Source: Bacillota bacterium (GTDB taxonomy: Bacteria; Bacillota; Bacilli; Alicyclobacillales; SLC66). Taken from it: a stretch of DNA of 64,000 nucleotides. Below the pieces are notes generated by a model, which searched no databases, was not told the DNA's origin, and worked only from the letters and a program-made list of their open reading frames with translations. Every line of letters begins with the position of its first letter. Position 1 is the first letter of the stretch. Shown in pieces: positions 47,155-55,996 of this stretch. A program made the position numbers and the translations under genes. The stretch covers positions 1 to 64,000 of the forward strand of contig JAKACR010000001.1 of NCBI GenBank assembly GCA_021821225.1, in the 5' to 3' direction.

Positions 47155-49902
47155 ATGAACACAGATCAACCATCTTTCACGAAAGTCTACGTGGTTTCGC
47201 ATACCCACTGGGATCGGGAATGGTATCAGGCTTTCCAGGGATTCCGCACCCGCCTCGTGTACATGATCGACGAATTGATCGAAACGATGGAACGCGACCC
47301 GGAGTACCGCCATTTCAATCTGGACGGCCAGACGATCGTGCTGGGAGACTATCTGGAGATCCGACCGGAGAACGAGGCCAGGCTCCGCGCCCTCGTCCAG
47401 GCTGGCAGGATCCGCATCGGGCCCTGGTATGCCATGCCGGACGAATTTCTCGTCAGCGGCGAGTCGCTCCTGCGCAATCTGGCAAAGGGCGTCCGCATCG
47501 CAAGATCCTGGGGGGTCGAGCCGCTCGGTTGTGGCTACATTCCCGACATTTTCGGCCACAACAGCCAATTTCCGCAGATTCTTCGCGGGTTCGGGATCGA
47601 TAATGCCGTCTTTTTCCGCGGGTTTGGCGACTGTCCCACGGCGGAAGTCTGGTGGGAGGGAGCGGACGGCAGCCGGGTTTTGGGATTGAAACTGTCCGAG
47701 GACCGGTCGTACTCCGATTTTTTCTTCGCCGTGCGCTGGCCGTTTTCCGATCGCGACTTCGCGTATGAGCCCGCTGAACTGATCCGGCGGACGAAAGAAT
47801 TTCTGGCGTATAAGCGCAAACGTGCGACGACCGACATCACGGTCGCCCTGGACGGGGTGGACCACGTCGAGGTCGAGCAGCGCTTGCCCTGGATATTGAA
47901 AACGTTGAACGAATCGGACCTGGGCGTATGCTTCGTGCACGCCGACCTGGAGCAGTACATCGCCGCGATAAAAGGGAAGGTCGGCGATCTGCGGGTGTAC
48001 AAGGGAGAACAGCGCGCGCCCGGCGACAAGGGCGTGAGCAACAATGTGCTGGCCAACACGCTGTCCTCGCGCGTCCATCTGAAGCAAATGAATCATGATG
48101 GCGAGACCCTGCTGGAGAAATGGGCGGAACCATGGGGGGTGTTCGCCATGCTGGAAGGTCGCGCTTATCCGAAGTCTTTCTTGGCGAAGGCATGGGAGTA
48201 CCTGATCCAGAACCATGCGCACGATTCCATCTGCGGCTGCTCCATCGACCAGGTGCACCAGGACATGGTGGGCCGGTTCGACCAGAGCCGGTTGATCGGC
48301 GAACAGATGATCAAGGAACAGTTGGCCTTCCTGTCCAACCACATCGATGCGGGGGGCTCGGACGGCCAGTTCCTGCTGACGGTCTTCAACGCGTCGCAGG
48401 ATCCGGTGGACGGGGTTTTCGAGGTGGAGGTCTCGCTGCCGGCGGGGACGGACGCCGCGGTCAGACTCCCTCTTCGCGGTTGCACGTCGTTCAAGATCTA
48501 CGATCATGAGACCAACGAGGTTCCGTATCAGGTGCTGGAAGTGGAGAGAAACCGCGTGCAGAGGCATCGCTGGTACAGGGACATTCCCGGGACGGAGCTC
48601 GTCGACCGGTTTCGCATCGCCATAAACGGCCGCGTACCGTCTTTCGGGTACACCTCCTATGGGATCAGGACGTTGCCAATGGAAGGGCCGAAACACGGCG
48701 AGTACAGCGCGCAACGGATGTCGACGCCCGTCCGCTATCCGGGAACCATGGCGGTCGACGAGCATACTTGGGACAACGGCCGGTTGCGGGTTCAGGTGCA
48801 GCAAAACGGGACGGTCGCTGTGACGCACCATCAGACGGGTCGCACCCACGCGGGACTTCTTGTGTTCGAGGATGAGGCCGATGTCGGGGACGCGTGGACG
48901 CACGCGAGTCCCGTCACGAATGAGGTGTGCTCCACCTTCGGCGCGCAGGCCGACATTTCCGTCGTGTTCGACGGCCCCCTGCAGACGCGCATCCGGATCC
49001 GCAGCACGATGCGCGTGCCGCAAGAGATTGAGCCTGGGGATGTGCGACGCAGCGCGGCGCTGGCCGGTCTTGACATCACGACAGATCTGGATTTGCGGAA
49101 AAACGATCCCGTCCTTCGCTGCCGGACCCGTGTCCAAAACAACGTGCGCGATCACAGGCTGCGGGTATTGTTTCCGACGGGACTCCGGACGGATCGTTTC
49201 AAGACCAGCACGCCGTTTGACCTGGTGGAGCGAAGTGTCAAAGCCCCGGACTATTCGCAGTATCTGGAGAAGTTCAGCGGGGTCGTTCCGCACAATGGCG
49301 TCATCGCGCTCGATGACGGTCACGCCGGGTTGGCGATTTACAGCCGGGGGTTGTACGAAGCGGCGGTGCGGGACAACGAGCACAGGACGGTTGCCGTGAC
49401 GCTGTTGCGCAGCGTCCGCAAGGTGGTCGGCGCCAATGACACGGACGGGGGGCAAGTGCTCGGGGAGCAGCAGTTTGTGTATGCGATCCGGCCGTTTGCG
49501 GCCGAAGACGCCGCCGCGGGTTCGCTGTTCCGGGAGCACCAACAGTTTGCGGGCGGCGTCCGGTTTGCGCAGCGCCCCTTGGAAGAGGTGAAATGGGAGA
49601 CGCCGCAGCGGCGGGCGAGGGACCTGCCCAGGGTCAAAACCTATCTTCACGTGGATGGGCCGGAGTTGATCGTGTCCGCCGTCAAGGAAGCGGAGGACCG
49701 GCCGGGGAACTGCGTGGTCCGCCTGTTTAACGCGCGGTCTGTTCCCGTAAAGGGAACGGTCGCGTTTGATCGCGCCCTGAAGTCGGCGACGCTTTTGGAC
49801 CTGAATGAAACCGTCGTCGCCGACGCGCCTTGGAGTGATCGCCAGGTGAGCGTGGAGGCGGGTCCGAAACAGATCGTCACACTGGAAGTCTCGTTTTTGT
49901 GA
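47155..49902 (+). CDS. alpha-mannosidase, glycoside hydrolase family 38 (third copy)
   Basis: A 915-residue cytoplasmic GH38 enzyme, closely similar along its length to the gene at 37.9 kb. VYVVSHTHWDREWYQAFQ carries the zinc ligands, Asp131 in GYIPDIFGHNSQFPQIL is the predicted nucleophile and IQNHAHDSICGCSIDQVH is conserved. ATG 47155 follows ACGGAGG. It stands between pseudogene fragments but is itself uninterrupted, which suggests it is still selected. It may differ in linkage or substituent preference from the second copy. Confidence 0.9.
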   Translation: MNTDQPSFTKVYVVSHTHWDREWYQAFQGFRTRLVYMIDELIETMERDPEYRHFNLDGQTIVLGDYLEIRPENEARLRALVQAGRIRIGPWYAMPDEFLVSGESLLRNLAKGVRIARSWGVEPLGCGYIPDIFGHNSQFPQILRGFGIDNAVFFRGFGDCPTAEVWWEGADGSRVLGLKLSEDRSYSDFFFAVRWPFSDRDFAYEPAELIRRTKEFLAYKRKRATTDITVALDGVDHVEVEQRLPWILKTLNESDLGVCFVHADLEQYIAAIKGKVGDLRVYKGEQRAPGDKGVSNNVLANTLSSRVHLKQMNHDGETLLEKWAEPWGVFAMLEGRAYPKSFLAKAWEYLIQNHAHDSICGCSIDQVHQDMVGRFDQSRLIGEQMIKEQLAFLSNHIDAGGSDGQFLLTVFNASQDPVDGVFEVEVSLPAGTDAAVRLPLRGCTSFKIYDHETNEVPYQVLEVERNRVQRHRWYRDIPGTELVDRFRIAINGRVPSFGYTSYGIRTLPMEGPKHGEYSAQRMSTPVRYPGTMAVDEHTWDNGRLRVQVQQNGTVAVTHHQTGRTHAGLLVFEDEADVGDAWTHASPVTNEVCSTFGAQADISVVFDGPLQTRIRIRSTMRVPQEIEPGDVRRSAALAGLDITTDLDLRKNDPVLRCRTRVQNNVRDHRLRVLFPTGLRTDRFKTSTPFDLVERSVKAPDYSQYLEKFSGVVPHNGVIALDDGHAGLAIYSRGLYEAAVRDNEHRTVAVTLLRSVRKVVGANDTDGGQVLGEQQFVYAIRPFAAEDAAAGSLFREHQQFAGGVRFAQRPLEEVKWETPQRRARDLPRVKTYLHVDGPELIVSAVKEAEDRPGNCVVRLFNARSVPVKGTVAFDRALKSATLLDLNETVVADAPWSDRQVSVEAGPKQIVTLEVSFL

Positions 49903-50070
49903 GAGGAGCGAGCGAAATCTCCGCTTTCCGCAGCGGGCGGCGTCTATCCGCATCGCCTCGGCGCATTGGACAATGACGCGAATTTCCCTGTCGACGTTCC
50001 CACCTACTATCAGCAACTGAGCTACATCGGGCAAAAAGCCGTCAGTCTGATCGGAGTCCAGACAGTATAA
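49903..50070 (+). pseudogene. unassigned C-terminal fragment in frame behind the mannosidase stop
   Basis: Directly after the mannosidase TGA the same frame stays open for 55 codons and ends ...DANFPVDVPTYYQQL, SYIGQKAVSLIGVQ and TAA. The latter part reads like a real protein C-terminus, but I cannot name the family. It has no start codon context of its own, so it is probably the leftover of another gene. Confidence 0.4.
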
Positions 50071-50089
50071 AATGGAGGTCGGAGGGACA

Positions 50090-51502
50090 TTGAAGACGCA
50101 ACGAAAAAACCAAAAACCCAATATCATCGTCTGCATGAGCGATCAATTGCGTCCTTTCGAACTGGGCTGCTATGGGAATTCGATGGTCCGCACGCCGCAT
50201 ATTGACCGACTGGCTGCACAAGGCGTGCGGTTCGATGTCGCCGTGAGTAACAGCCCGGTCTGCATGCCGGCCCGCTCCTGCTTGCTTTCCGGGCAACACA
50301 GCCGAACGTGTATCGGAGAACTGGGCAACGAGGTCAGCGTGGACGATAAGGGGCGCGCGACGATGCCGGAATATCCGTCCCCCCGCCGGGTATCCATGTT
50401 CGCTCCGACGTTGCCGGAGCAATTGAAAAAGGCGGGCTATAACACGGCCGCGATCGGAAAGTGGCATATCCAGTCAGCGCCGAACACACTCGGGTTTGAC
50501 CACAGTGTCTATCCGTTTGTCCATCACCGGCATACCAATCAGACCTTCATCGATCACGACGGCAATACGGAGATCGTCGCAGGTTACAGCGTCGACCACG
50601 AATTGCGCGCTGTGGAAAGCTACTTTCGGGAGCACAGGGAAGATGAACAACCGTTCTTCCTGTACTACAATATTTCGCCGCCCCACATGCCCTTGGCGGA
50701 TGCGCCGGAACGTTACCTGCAGATGTACGATCCGGACGAGGTCGCGCTTCGTCCCAATGTGTTCAAGGAGGGAAAGCCTGCGCACAACGAGGAGTGGTTC
50801 AAGATTTATCTATGGGATTTTTTGTACTATGATCAAAAGCTGCCCCATACGCTGACGCTGCCGGATGGATTCGACATCAAGCACCTCACGGCGCTCTATT
50901 ATGGGGCGATCAGTTGGGTGGACGATTGTGTTGGTCGGTTGAGGCAGAGTCTGAAAGAGAGCGGTCTGGACGAAAACACGGTGATCGTGTTCTTGGCGGA
51001 CCATGGGGACCATTTGGGCAGCCACCATCGCTTCAATAAAGGCACGCTTTTTGAGGAAGCCATTCGCATTCCGATGATTTTCCACGCTCCGGACAAGTGG
51101 GCGGCGAAGGAAAATCATTCGCAGGTTGCGCAGATCATCGACGTCTTGCCGACGCTCCTGGATATCGCCGGGGCCGAAATTCCGGATGCCGCACAGGGAC
51201 AAAGCCTACGACCCATTTTGACGGGAGAGCGCCAGTCACTCAACATGAGATCCGCGATCATTGAAACGGTGGGCGGCTTCATCGGCATCCGCACGCCCAC
51301 TCATCTATACGGGATGCAGTTGCAAAATGATTTGCGCCGCGTGGAGAATGAGCGGGTGTGTTATTACGACCTTGAACGCGATCCCTATCAGTGGAGCAAC
51401 GAGGCGACGGACGGAGAACCGGACGGCGCAGAACTTGACTTGCGCGAAACACTGCTTGCGTGGCACCGCAACACGCCGTGGCTGGATGTGAAGAAGAGTT
51501 GA
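50090..51502 (+). CDS. sulfatase 2 (formylglycine-dependent)
   Basis: A 470-residue cytoplasmic sulfatase. Motifs: IIVCMSDQLRPFELGCYGN, Cys58 in SPVCMPARSCLLSG, AIGKWHIQSAP, VFLADHGDHLGSHH. It is diverged from sulfatase 1 and probably removes sulfate from a different position or sugar. TTG 50090 lies behind two overlapping GGAGG sites; ATG 50072 is an alternative without a ribosome site. No signal peptide is present. Confidence 0.88.
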   Translation: MKTQRKNQKPNIIVCMSDQLRPFELGCYGNSMVRTPHIDRLAAQGVRFDVAVSNSPVCMPARSCLLSGQHSRTCIGELGNEVSVDDKGRATMPEYPSPRRVSMFAPTLPEQLKKAGYNTAAIGKWHIQSAPNTLGFDHSVYPFVHHRHTNQTFIDHDGNTEIVAGYSVDHELRAVESYFREHREDEQPFFLYYNISPPHMPLADAPERYLQMYDPDEVALRPNVFKEGKPAHNEEWFKIYLWDFLYYDQKLPHTLTLPDGFDIKHLTALYYGAISWVDDCVGRLRQSLKESGLDENTVIVFLADHGDHLGSHHRFNKGTLFEEAIRIPMIFHAPDKWAAKENHSQVAQIIDVLPTLLDIAGAEIPDAAQGQSLRPILTGERQSLNMRSAIIETVGGFIGIRTPTHLYGMQLQNDLRRVENERVCYYDLERDPYQWSNEATDGEPDGAELDLRETLLAWHRNTPWLDVKKS

Positions 51503-51600
51503 CGAAGGTTGCCGTAATATCCCGTCGCCAGGGTCACGGTCCGACGGATGGCGTCCGGGAGCGAGTGGGCGGGGGCTCTGTCTCGATTTCACGGATGCGG

Positions 51601-51757
51601 GTGATAGGCCGGCGCAAGCGGGAGGCATCCCGGACAGGAAGGCTCTGTTGACGGGAGTGGCCAAGCAGCGGAGACTCCCCACACGCATGCAGCTGCAGCA
51701 AACACAAAGGAGGGTCAAGTCATGTGGATCTCAAACAAGAGAATGATGCGCGGCATG
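51601..51757 (+). repeat. 157-bp leader/signal-peptide repeat, copy B (5' remnant of a binding-protein gene)
   Basis: Near-identical to 42332-42488. It contains the AAGGAGGG site, ATG 51722 and the codons for MWISNKRMMRGM, after which homology stops abruptly and the sequence passes into a sulfatase in another frame. Translation from this start would end after about 22 codons. Confidence 0.88.
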
Positions 51758-51758
51758 C

Positions 51759-52358
51759 AATGTCGGCCGGGTGGTCGATGTGTTGCGTGAAGAAGGGCTG
51801 CTCGACCATACGCACATCGTCTTTTTCAGCGACCACGGGGACATGCACGGATCGCACGGACAGTTTGAAAAGACGAAACCATTTGAAGAGTCCATCCGGG
51901 TTCCCTTTCTTGTCAGTGGAGAACAGTTGAACTATAACGGACGCAGGAGAGGCGAGACCGATGTGCCGTTGAATCACGTGGATGTGGCCCCGACCACCCT
52001 GGGACTGTGCGGTATCGAGAAGCCGTCATGGATGGAGGGAACAGACTATTCACACCTGAGACTGGCGTCGCGCAAAAAGGTGGAGGAACCGGATTCCGCC
52101 TATCTCCAGTACGTGATTCCCGTGGGTTACCCTCACTGTATGGACCGGCCGTGGCGAGGGGTTGTCACCCGCGACGGCTGGAAGTATGTCGCTTTCGAGG
52201 GGGTGCCGTGGCTGCTGTTCCATCTGAACGAAGACCCGTACGAACTTGTGAATTGCGCCCACAACCCGCTCTATGCGGATATCCGGCGCAGGCTGAACAA
52301 TCGGTTGAATGAATGGATTCATCAGACAGGCGATCAATTCGAGGTTCCCGCATTGTGA
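51759..52358 (+). pseudogene. sulfatase 3' fragment fused to the binding-protein leader
   Basis: About 199 codons of a sulfatase C-terminal half: VDVLREEGLLDHTHIVFFSD, HGDMHGSHGQFEKTKPFEES, VPLNHVDVAPTTLGLCGI and LLFHLNEDPYELVNCAHNP. The Cys-x-Pro-x-Arg half is absent. It begins at the exact end of the 157-bp repeat, out of frame with its ATG; a GTG at 51771 lacks a ribosome site. It is not the same sulfatase as the fragment at 44.4 kb. Confidence 0.82.
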
Positions 52359-52381
52359 GCTACATCCGGCCGGTGCAGTGA
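52359..52381 (+). pseudogene. last codons of a binding-protein gene
   Basis: Immediately after the sulfatase-fragment stop, 19 bases (52359-52377) are identical to 47060-47078, the end of the binding-protein remnant, and a TGA follows (YIRPVQ, stop). So the 5' end (51.7 kb) and the 3' tip of a binding-protein gene flank the sulfatase fragment. Confidence 0.6.
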
Positions 52382-52515
52382 TTGGCTGCATCGTCATGGC
52401 TTCATTTGCGGTGGAGTGGCTCCGCGAGGCGGAGGCATCCATCGCGATGAGGACGGAGGCGTCGCCTTTCCCGTCGCCCCCTTCAAGGTCGTCAGCGTCT
52501 GCGTGGAATTTGCAA

Positions 52516-54888
52516 TTAATTACAGTGGGCGGTGCTTCCTTCAAGCCATATGGGCGAAGTCCAGAATGCTTCTCCATTCGCCAATAGGATGCGGCAGTAC
52601 CAAAATTCAGATTCTTGGTCTCTTGCGTCAGTCCATCGATACTGAAAGGACTTTTCCTTAACGTGTGCCTGGTGCACCGTCTCCCCGCACTTGACGATTT
52701 GGACGCTTGCAATTTCTTCGTTCGTGTGGACCTGCAGGGAGAAATCAGCAAGATCTGCATGAACAACGGAACCTACGGGTTCATTGTTGCAGGTAAAAGA
52801 AATATCCGCCCCCGCACCAGAGGAAGCATACGTTCGGCGACTTTGAAACGCCTCATAAAGCGCCTCTCGTGTTAAAGCTGTGACCTCCGCGCCGCCTCTG
52901 GCCTGACCGGCATGGTCTCCTCCGCCGATGAATCCGAGTTTATACCCTTGGTTGAGGGCCTCTATGACCCAAGCATTGGCATGGTCGGTTTTCAAAAACG
53001 GGGTGGAGCCATACACTCCGGGCTGTTCATGCTGTCCGCGATAATCCTGAAAAATCTCCACGACGGGAACCATGCGCTCATCATAAAAGCTCCAGTTGTA
53101 GGGATGCATCCGGTCCGCCGTGTGATGGGGAATGGTGATGACTCGCTTGCCCGCGTAGGTCGTCCACAGTTTCTTCAAACTCGAACCGCCAGAGTGTCGA
53201 TCCGTTGGTGGCAAGACGTTCAGTCTCTCGTCGCCGAGAAAGAGGCAGTTCACGTGTCCGAACGGACCGTTCTCATGGGTGCACCGCTCTCCGGAACCGG
53301 TCCATTCATAGGCGCCAAAGGCGATGAATTCACCTGGGAAATAATAATAATCGGCCATCTTCTGAATGATGTGTTCTTCCAGCGGTCCATGATTGTAACA
53401 ATGGTCCGTGATGCCGCCAAAATCGGACTTCTGCACATCTTGAAAGAAGCGATAATTCACGTGGATATCCTGGTCGAATACTCTTTGGCAAATGGAAATG
53501 CTGGAATGACAGTGTGTTTGTCCCCAGATCAGCTTCTTGCCGGATGGCCTCTCATCCGTGTGATAGGATTGCTCTTCAATTGACGGGATGGGAATGGGCG
53601 AGACGGTATGCGCAACGAGGGGAACCTCTGTCTTTCCCGCGGTCATGGACTGCAATTCCAACAGGCTGAGTGCAATGGTATTGGCTGTGTCAAACCATTC
53701 CGGGAACTTGCGGTGATCGATCACGCACGCCAGTCGAACCGTGTTTTCGCTCACCGCGAGACTCACGTTCTCCTCATGCCAGCCGTGTTCCACGATGCGC
53801 CGTGGCTCTGTCCACCCATTCGGTCCGAGTGTTGTCACCGAGATGTCCGGTCTTTCATTTCTGCGCTGATCATGATCGTACTTGCGATAAAAGATTTTCA
53901 CCGTGCCATCTTCCAACTGGACGACCGTTCCCCGCTTGGCGCCAATGGAATGCTCCACCGCGAAGGCCTCGACATTTCCGCCGCGAGCGTGGGCAGCGGC
54001 ATTCGTCACAGGCATCATGAGCCGGTCATTTTCATAAATGCCCGCGTACATCACGGGCAGACGCGTGAAGACGTCCTGCCTGCCGCGATACTGATCGTGT
54101 TGCAGATAGGACCGCTCGAAGTTGGCGTTGTGGGTGAAGCTGGTCCAGCAGATCCAGACGCCTCCCTCCTGTCTGGCGCTGATCGATGGCCAATAACTGA
54201 CCCCGGATTGGTCGCTGATCCGGACAGGCGGACCCACGCGATTCCCGGCAGCGTCCATCTTTTGCAGCAGGATATGATAGTTGCCGTGGACAAACGCTGA
54301 ATAGACGACGTGGACCATCCCGTCCCGGGCCCGCGCCACATGAGGGTCGTACGCAGGAATCGCAGGATCAGACACCGGAATATCCGCGACCCAGCGATCG
54401 TCCCGACAATACGCAGCGTAAATGCGAGTGTTCTTTCCCTGTCTGCATTCATACGCAACCCATGAGTCCGCGGCATCCGTCCTTACTTCACCCCGGAGCG
54501 AGGCGATCCTGCCGTCGAGACGGCTGATTCTTGCAATATCCATTTCTCCTGAATCGTTGCGGCTCGCCGCGAACAACGGCCAGTCTCCACTCTCGACAAC
54601 GGCGGAGAACAGAACCTGATCGTGGCAAATCAATGGGCACTGAATGTATTGGTCCGAGTGGACATCCTCCACTTGACCACTGCCCATGTTCTTGATCTTC
54701 AGTGTCTCGATGCCGTTCTCGATCTCAATCCAGCCGCAGGTTGCGGTTCCTGCGAATGTCCCGACGACGGGACTGTAAGCCGACACCTTGTCGGCTCTTC
54801 GAAACGAAAACAGAGCGGCTTCGCCGTTTATTCTCACACACGTCACCCCATGAGTTCGTATGATCTGGATTGGCGGGAATGTATGCAA
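52516..54888 (-). CDS. PHP-superfamily (DUF3604-like) protein with N-terminal propeller-like domain
   Basis: A 790-residue protein on the minus strand. Residues ~1-430 show repeated beta-strand motifs with Asp/Trp turns typical of a sialidase/BNR-like propeller (DPHVARARDGMVHVVYSAF, ISDQSGVSYWPSISARQ). From ~450 a PHP-like metal-binding domain follows: IWGQTHCHSSIS, FGGITDHCYNHG, TIPHHTADRMH and GGGDHAGQARGG; the C-terminus is a beta-sandwich. Metal-dependent hydrolysis is likely but the substrate is unknown. The start at 54888 lacks a ribosome site, so a GTG some 19 codons downstream is possible. It is more AT-rich than its neighbours. Confidence 0.62.
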   Translation of the reverse strand: MHTFPPIQIIRTHGVTCVRINGEAALFSFRRADKVSAYSPVVGTFAGTATCGWIEIENGIETLKIKNMGSGQVEDVHSDQYIQCPLICHDQVLFSAVVESGDWPLFAASRNDSGEMDIARISRLDGRIASLRGEVRTDAADSWVAYECRQGKNTRIYAAYCRDDRWVADIPVSDPAIPAYDPHVARARDGMVHVVYSAFVHGNYHILLQKMDAAGNRVGPPVRISDQSGVSYWPSISARQEGGVWICWTSFTHNANFERSYLQHDQYRGRQDVFTRLPVMYAGIYENDRLMMPVTNAAAHARGGNVEAFAVEHSIGAKRGTVVQLEDGTVKIFYRKYDHDQRRNERPDISVTTLGPNGWTEPRRIVEHGWHEENVSLAVSENTVRLACVIDHRKFPEWFDTANTIALSLLELQSMTAGKTEVPLVAHTVSPIPIPSIEEQSYHTDERPSGKKLIWGQTHCHSSISICQRVFDQDIHVNYRFFQDVQKSDFGGITDHCYNHGPLEEHIIQKMADYYYFPGEFIAFGAYEWTGSGERCTHENGPFGHVNCLFLGDERLNVLPPTDRHSGGSSLKKLWTTYAGKRVITIPHHTADRMHPYNWSFYDERMVPVVEIFQDYRGQHEQPGVYGSTPFLKTDHANAWVIEALNQGYKLGFIGGGDHAGQARGGAEVTALTREALYEAFQSRRTYASSGAGADISFTCNNEPVGSVVHADLADFSLQVHTNEEIASVQIVKCGETVHQAHVKEKSFQYRWTDARDQESEFWYCRILLANGEAFWTSPIWLEGSTAHCN

Positions 54889-55065
54889 TAAAACATAATG
54901 TCAATGTTTTCGCAACGGCACAGGTTGGATCACGCTCTTCATTCAACACGGCGATGCGACAACAGATGAGGTAAACAACTCAAGTTTCGCACCCTAACAG
55001 CGCTTGTGGACCGCCTTGATCGGTTGAATGTCGGAAACCCGCACGACTGAGGAACGACCCCGTAC

Positions 55066-55179
55066 GGCCCGGGGCGGCGCCTCGTTGGCGATCGCATCGG
55101 CTTCGCGAGCGCCGGGATTGAAGCGCATGGTCTGAATCCGCACGCTGTGTGGTCCATGGCGGAGGCGGGGATCGATCAC
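55066..55179 (+). pseudogene. arsC: arsenate reductase (ArsC) fragment
   Basis: An open segment encodes GDRIGFASAGIEAHGLNP and AVWSMAEAGIDH, matching the middle of thioredoxin-coupled ArsC (SAG.EAHG.NP..V..M.E.GID). The catalytic P-loop and the C-terminal cysteines are absent. No other ars gene is nearby. Confidence 0.6.
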
Positions 55180-55257
55180 GGAAGGGCTCAATATCCGTCG
55201 ATCAAGCGTGCAAACACGAGGACGATCAACCGCTGGAGGTGAACGGACGACGACGGC

Positions 55258-55335
55258 ATCGAGTCCGGGGCAACGTATGCGAATGTCCTGCTGTTCGTGG
55301 ATGAGGTGGGCATTGGCGATGGATGGCCTTCTGCC
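55258..55335 (+). pseudogene. GH38 alpha-mannosidase fragment (middle part)
   Basis: Encodes IESGATYANVLLF and GIGDGW; the 66 bp from 55261 match the second mannosidase (39599-39664 region) at 60 positions. Flanking sequence is unrelated. The 54,889-55,454 stretch holds only this, the ArsC piece and no intact gene. Confidence 0.7.
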
Positions 55336-55454
55336 TCTGGAATGCTCGCTCTTGTCGCTGGTTGCCGGATGCGCACAGTTGGGCGAAAGTCGCTGCAGAA
55401 ATAGCCTCCTCTTCATACGATTACATTACGTTCAATCTGTGGGAGGGTGAAACG

Positions 55455-55556
55455 ATGGGTGAGACTTTTGGCGGGTACACTCGCTGGGCGGTGGTATTCC
55501 TGATCATTTTCGTCCTGTTCATTCTCTTGGTGCCGTATGGCGGCACAGCCTACTGA
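55455..55556 (+). CDS. YjcZ-like sporulation peptide
   Basis: A 33-residue peptide (MGETFGGYTRWAVVFLIIF...) with a single hydrophobic helix containing VFLIIFVLFILLVP and a Gly/Tyr end. It resembles the YjcZ family of small spore-associated proteins of Bacilli. ATG 55455 follows GGGAGGG at 55441-55447. Too short for a certain call, but the ribosome site and pattern agree. Confidence 0.6.
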   Translation: MGETFGGYTRWAVVFLIIFVLFILLVPYGGTAY

Positions 55557-55899
55557 CCAGGCGACTTGCGCCGATTGTGACTCGAATATGGGGGTGGCGG
55601 ATCAATTGTCCAACATGAATCCCGACGCACAACTTGCGGCATTTCCACGGATCTCGATTGGAGCGGGCAGCGCATTTTCTTTCGGGCCTGCGCAGGCAAC
55701 CGGAGCGGGCTTTGCAGTGCCCGGGGCCGCGGCTGGTTTTGCTCAGGCTGCCTCCGGTCCCGGAGGGTTTGCGGCGGGGGCGGGGTTTGGAGCGAGCATT
55801 GGCGGATACCGTGGAATCGGCGGGCCATATCCCATGGCAAGAACAATGGTCATGGCGCCGCCCTATGGCGTCAGACGAACGGTGATTCGCTATTTTTGA
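55537..55899 (+). CDS. Gly/Ala-rich hypothetical protein
   Basis: An open frame of up to 120 residues, rich in Gly, Ala and Phe (GAGFAVPGAAAGFAQAASGP), ending in the basic PPYGVRRTVIRYF. It overlaps the end of the YjcZ-like gene if begun at ATG 55537; ATG 55588 and ATG 55615 are alternatives and none has a clear ribosome site. It could be a spore-coat-like protein given its neighbour. No family recognised. Confidence 0.4.
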   Translation: MAAQPTDQATCADCDSNMGVADQLSNMNPDAQLAAFPRISIGAGSAFSFGPAQATGAGFAVPGAAAGFAQAASGPGGFAAGAGFGASIGGYRGIGGPYPMARTMVMAPPYGVRRTVIRYF

Positions 55900-55996
55900 G
55901 TGGAGTTGACCAGATAAAGGCGGCGCCTGGCGCTGCTTTTTCTGGTTGTCACGATCGCACGCATGACGACAGATGTCGGGCAGGGAGCATCCTTTC

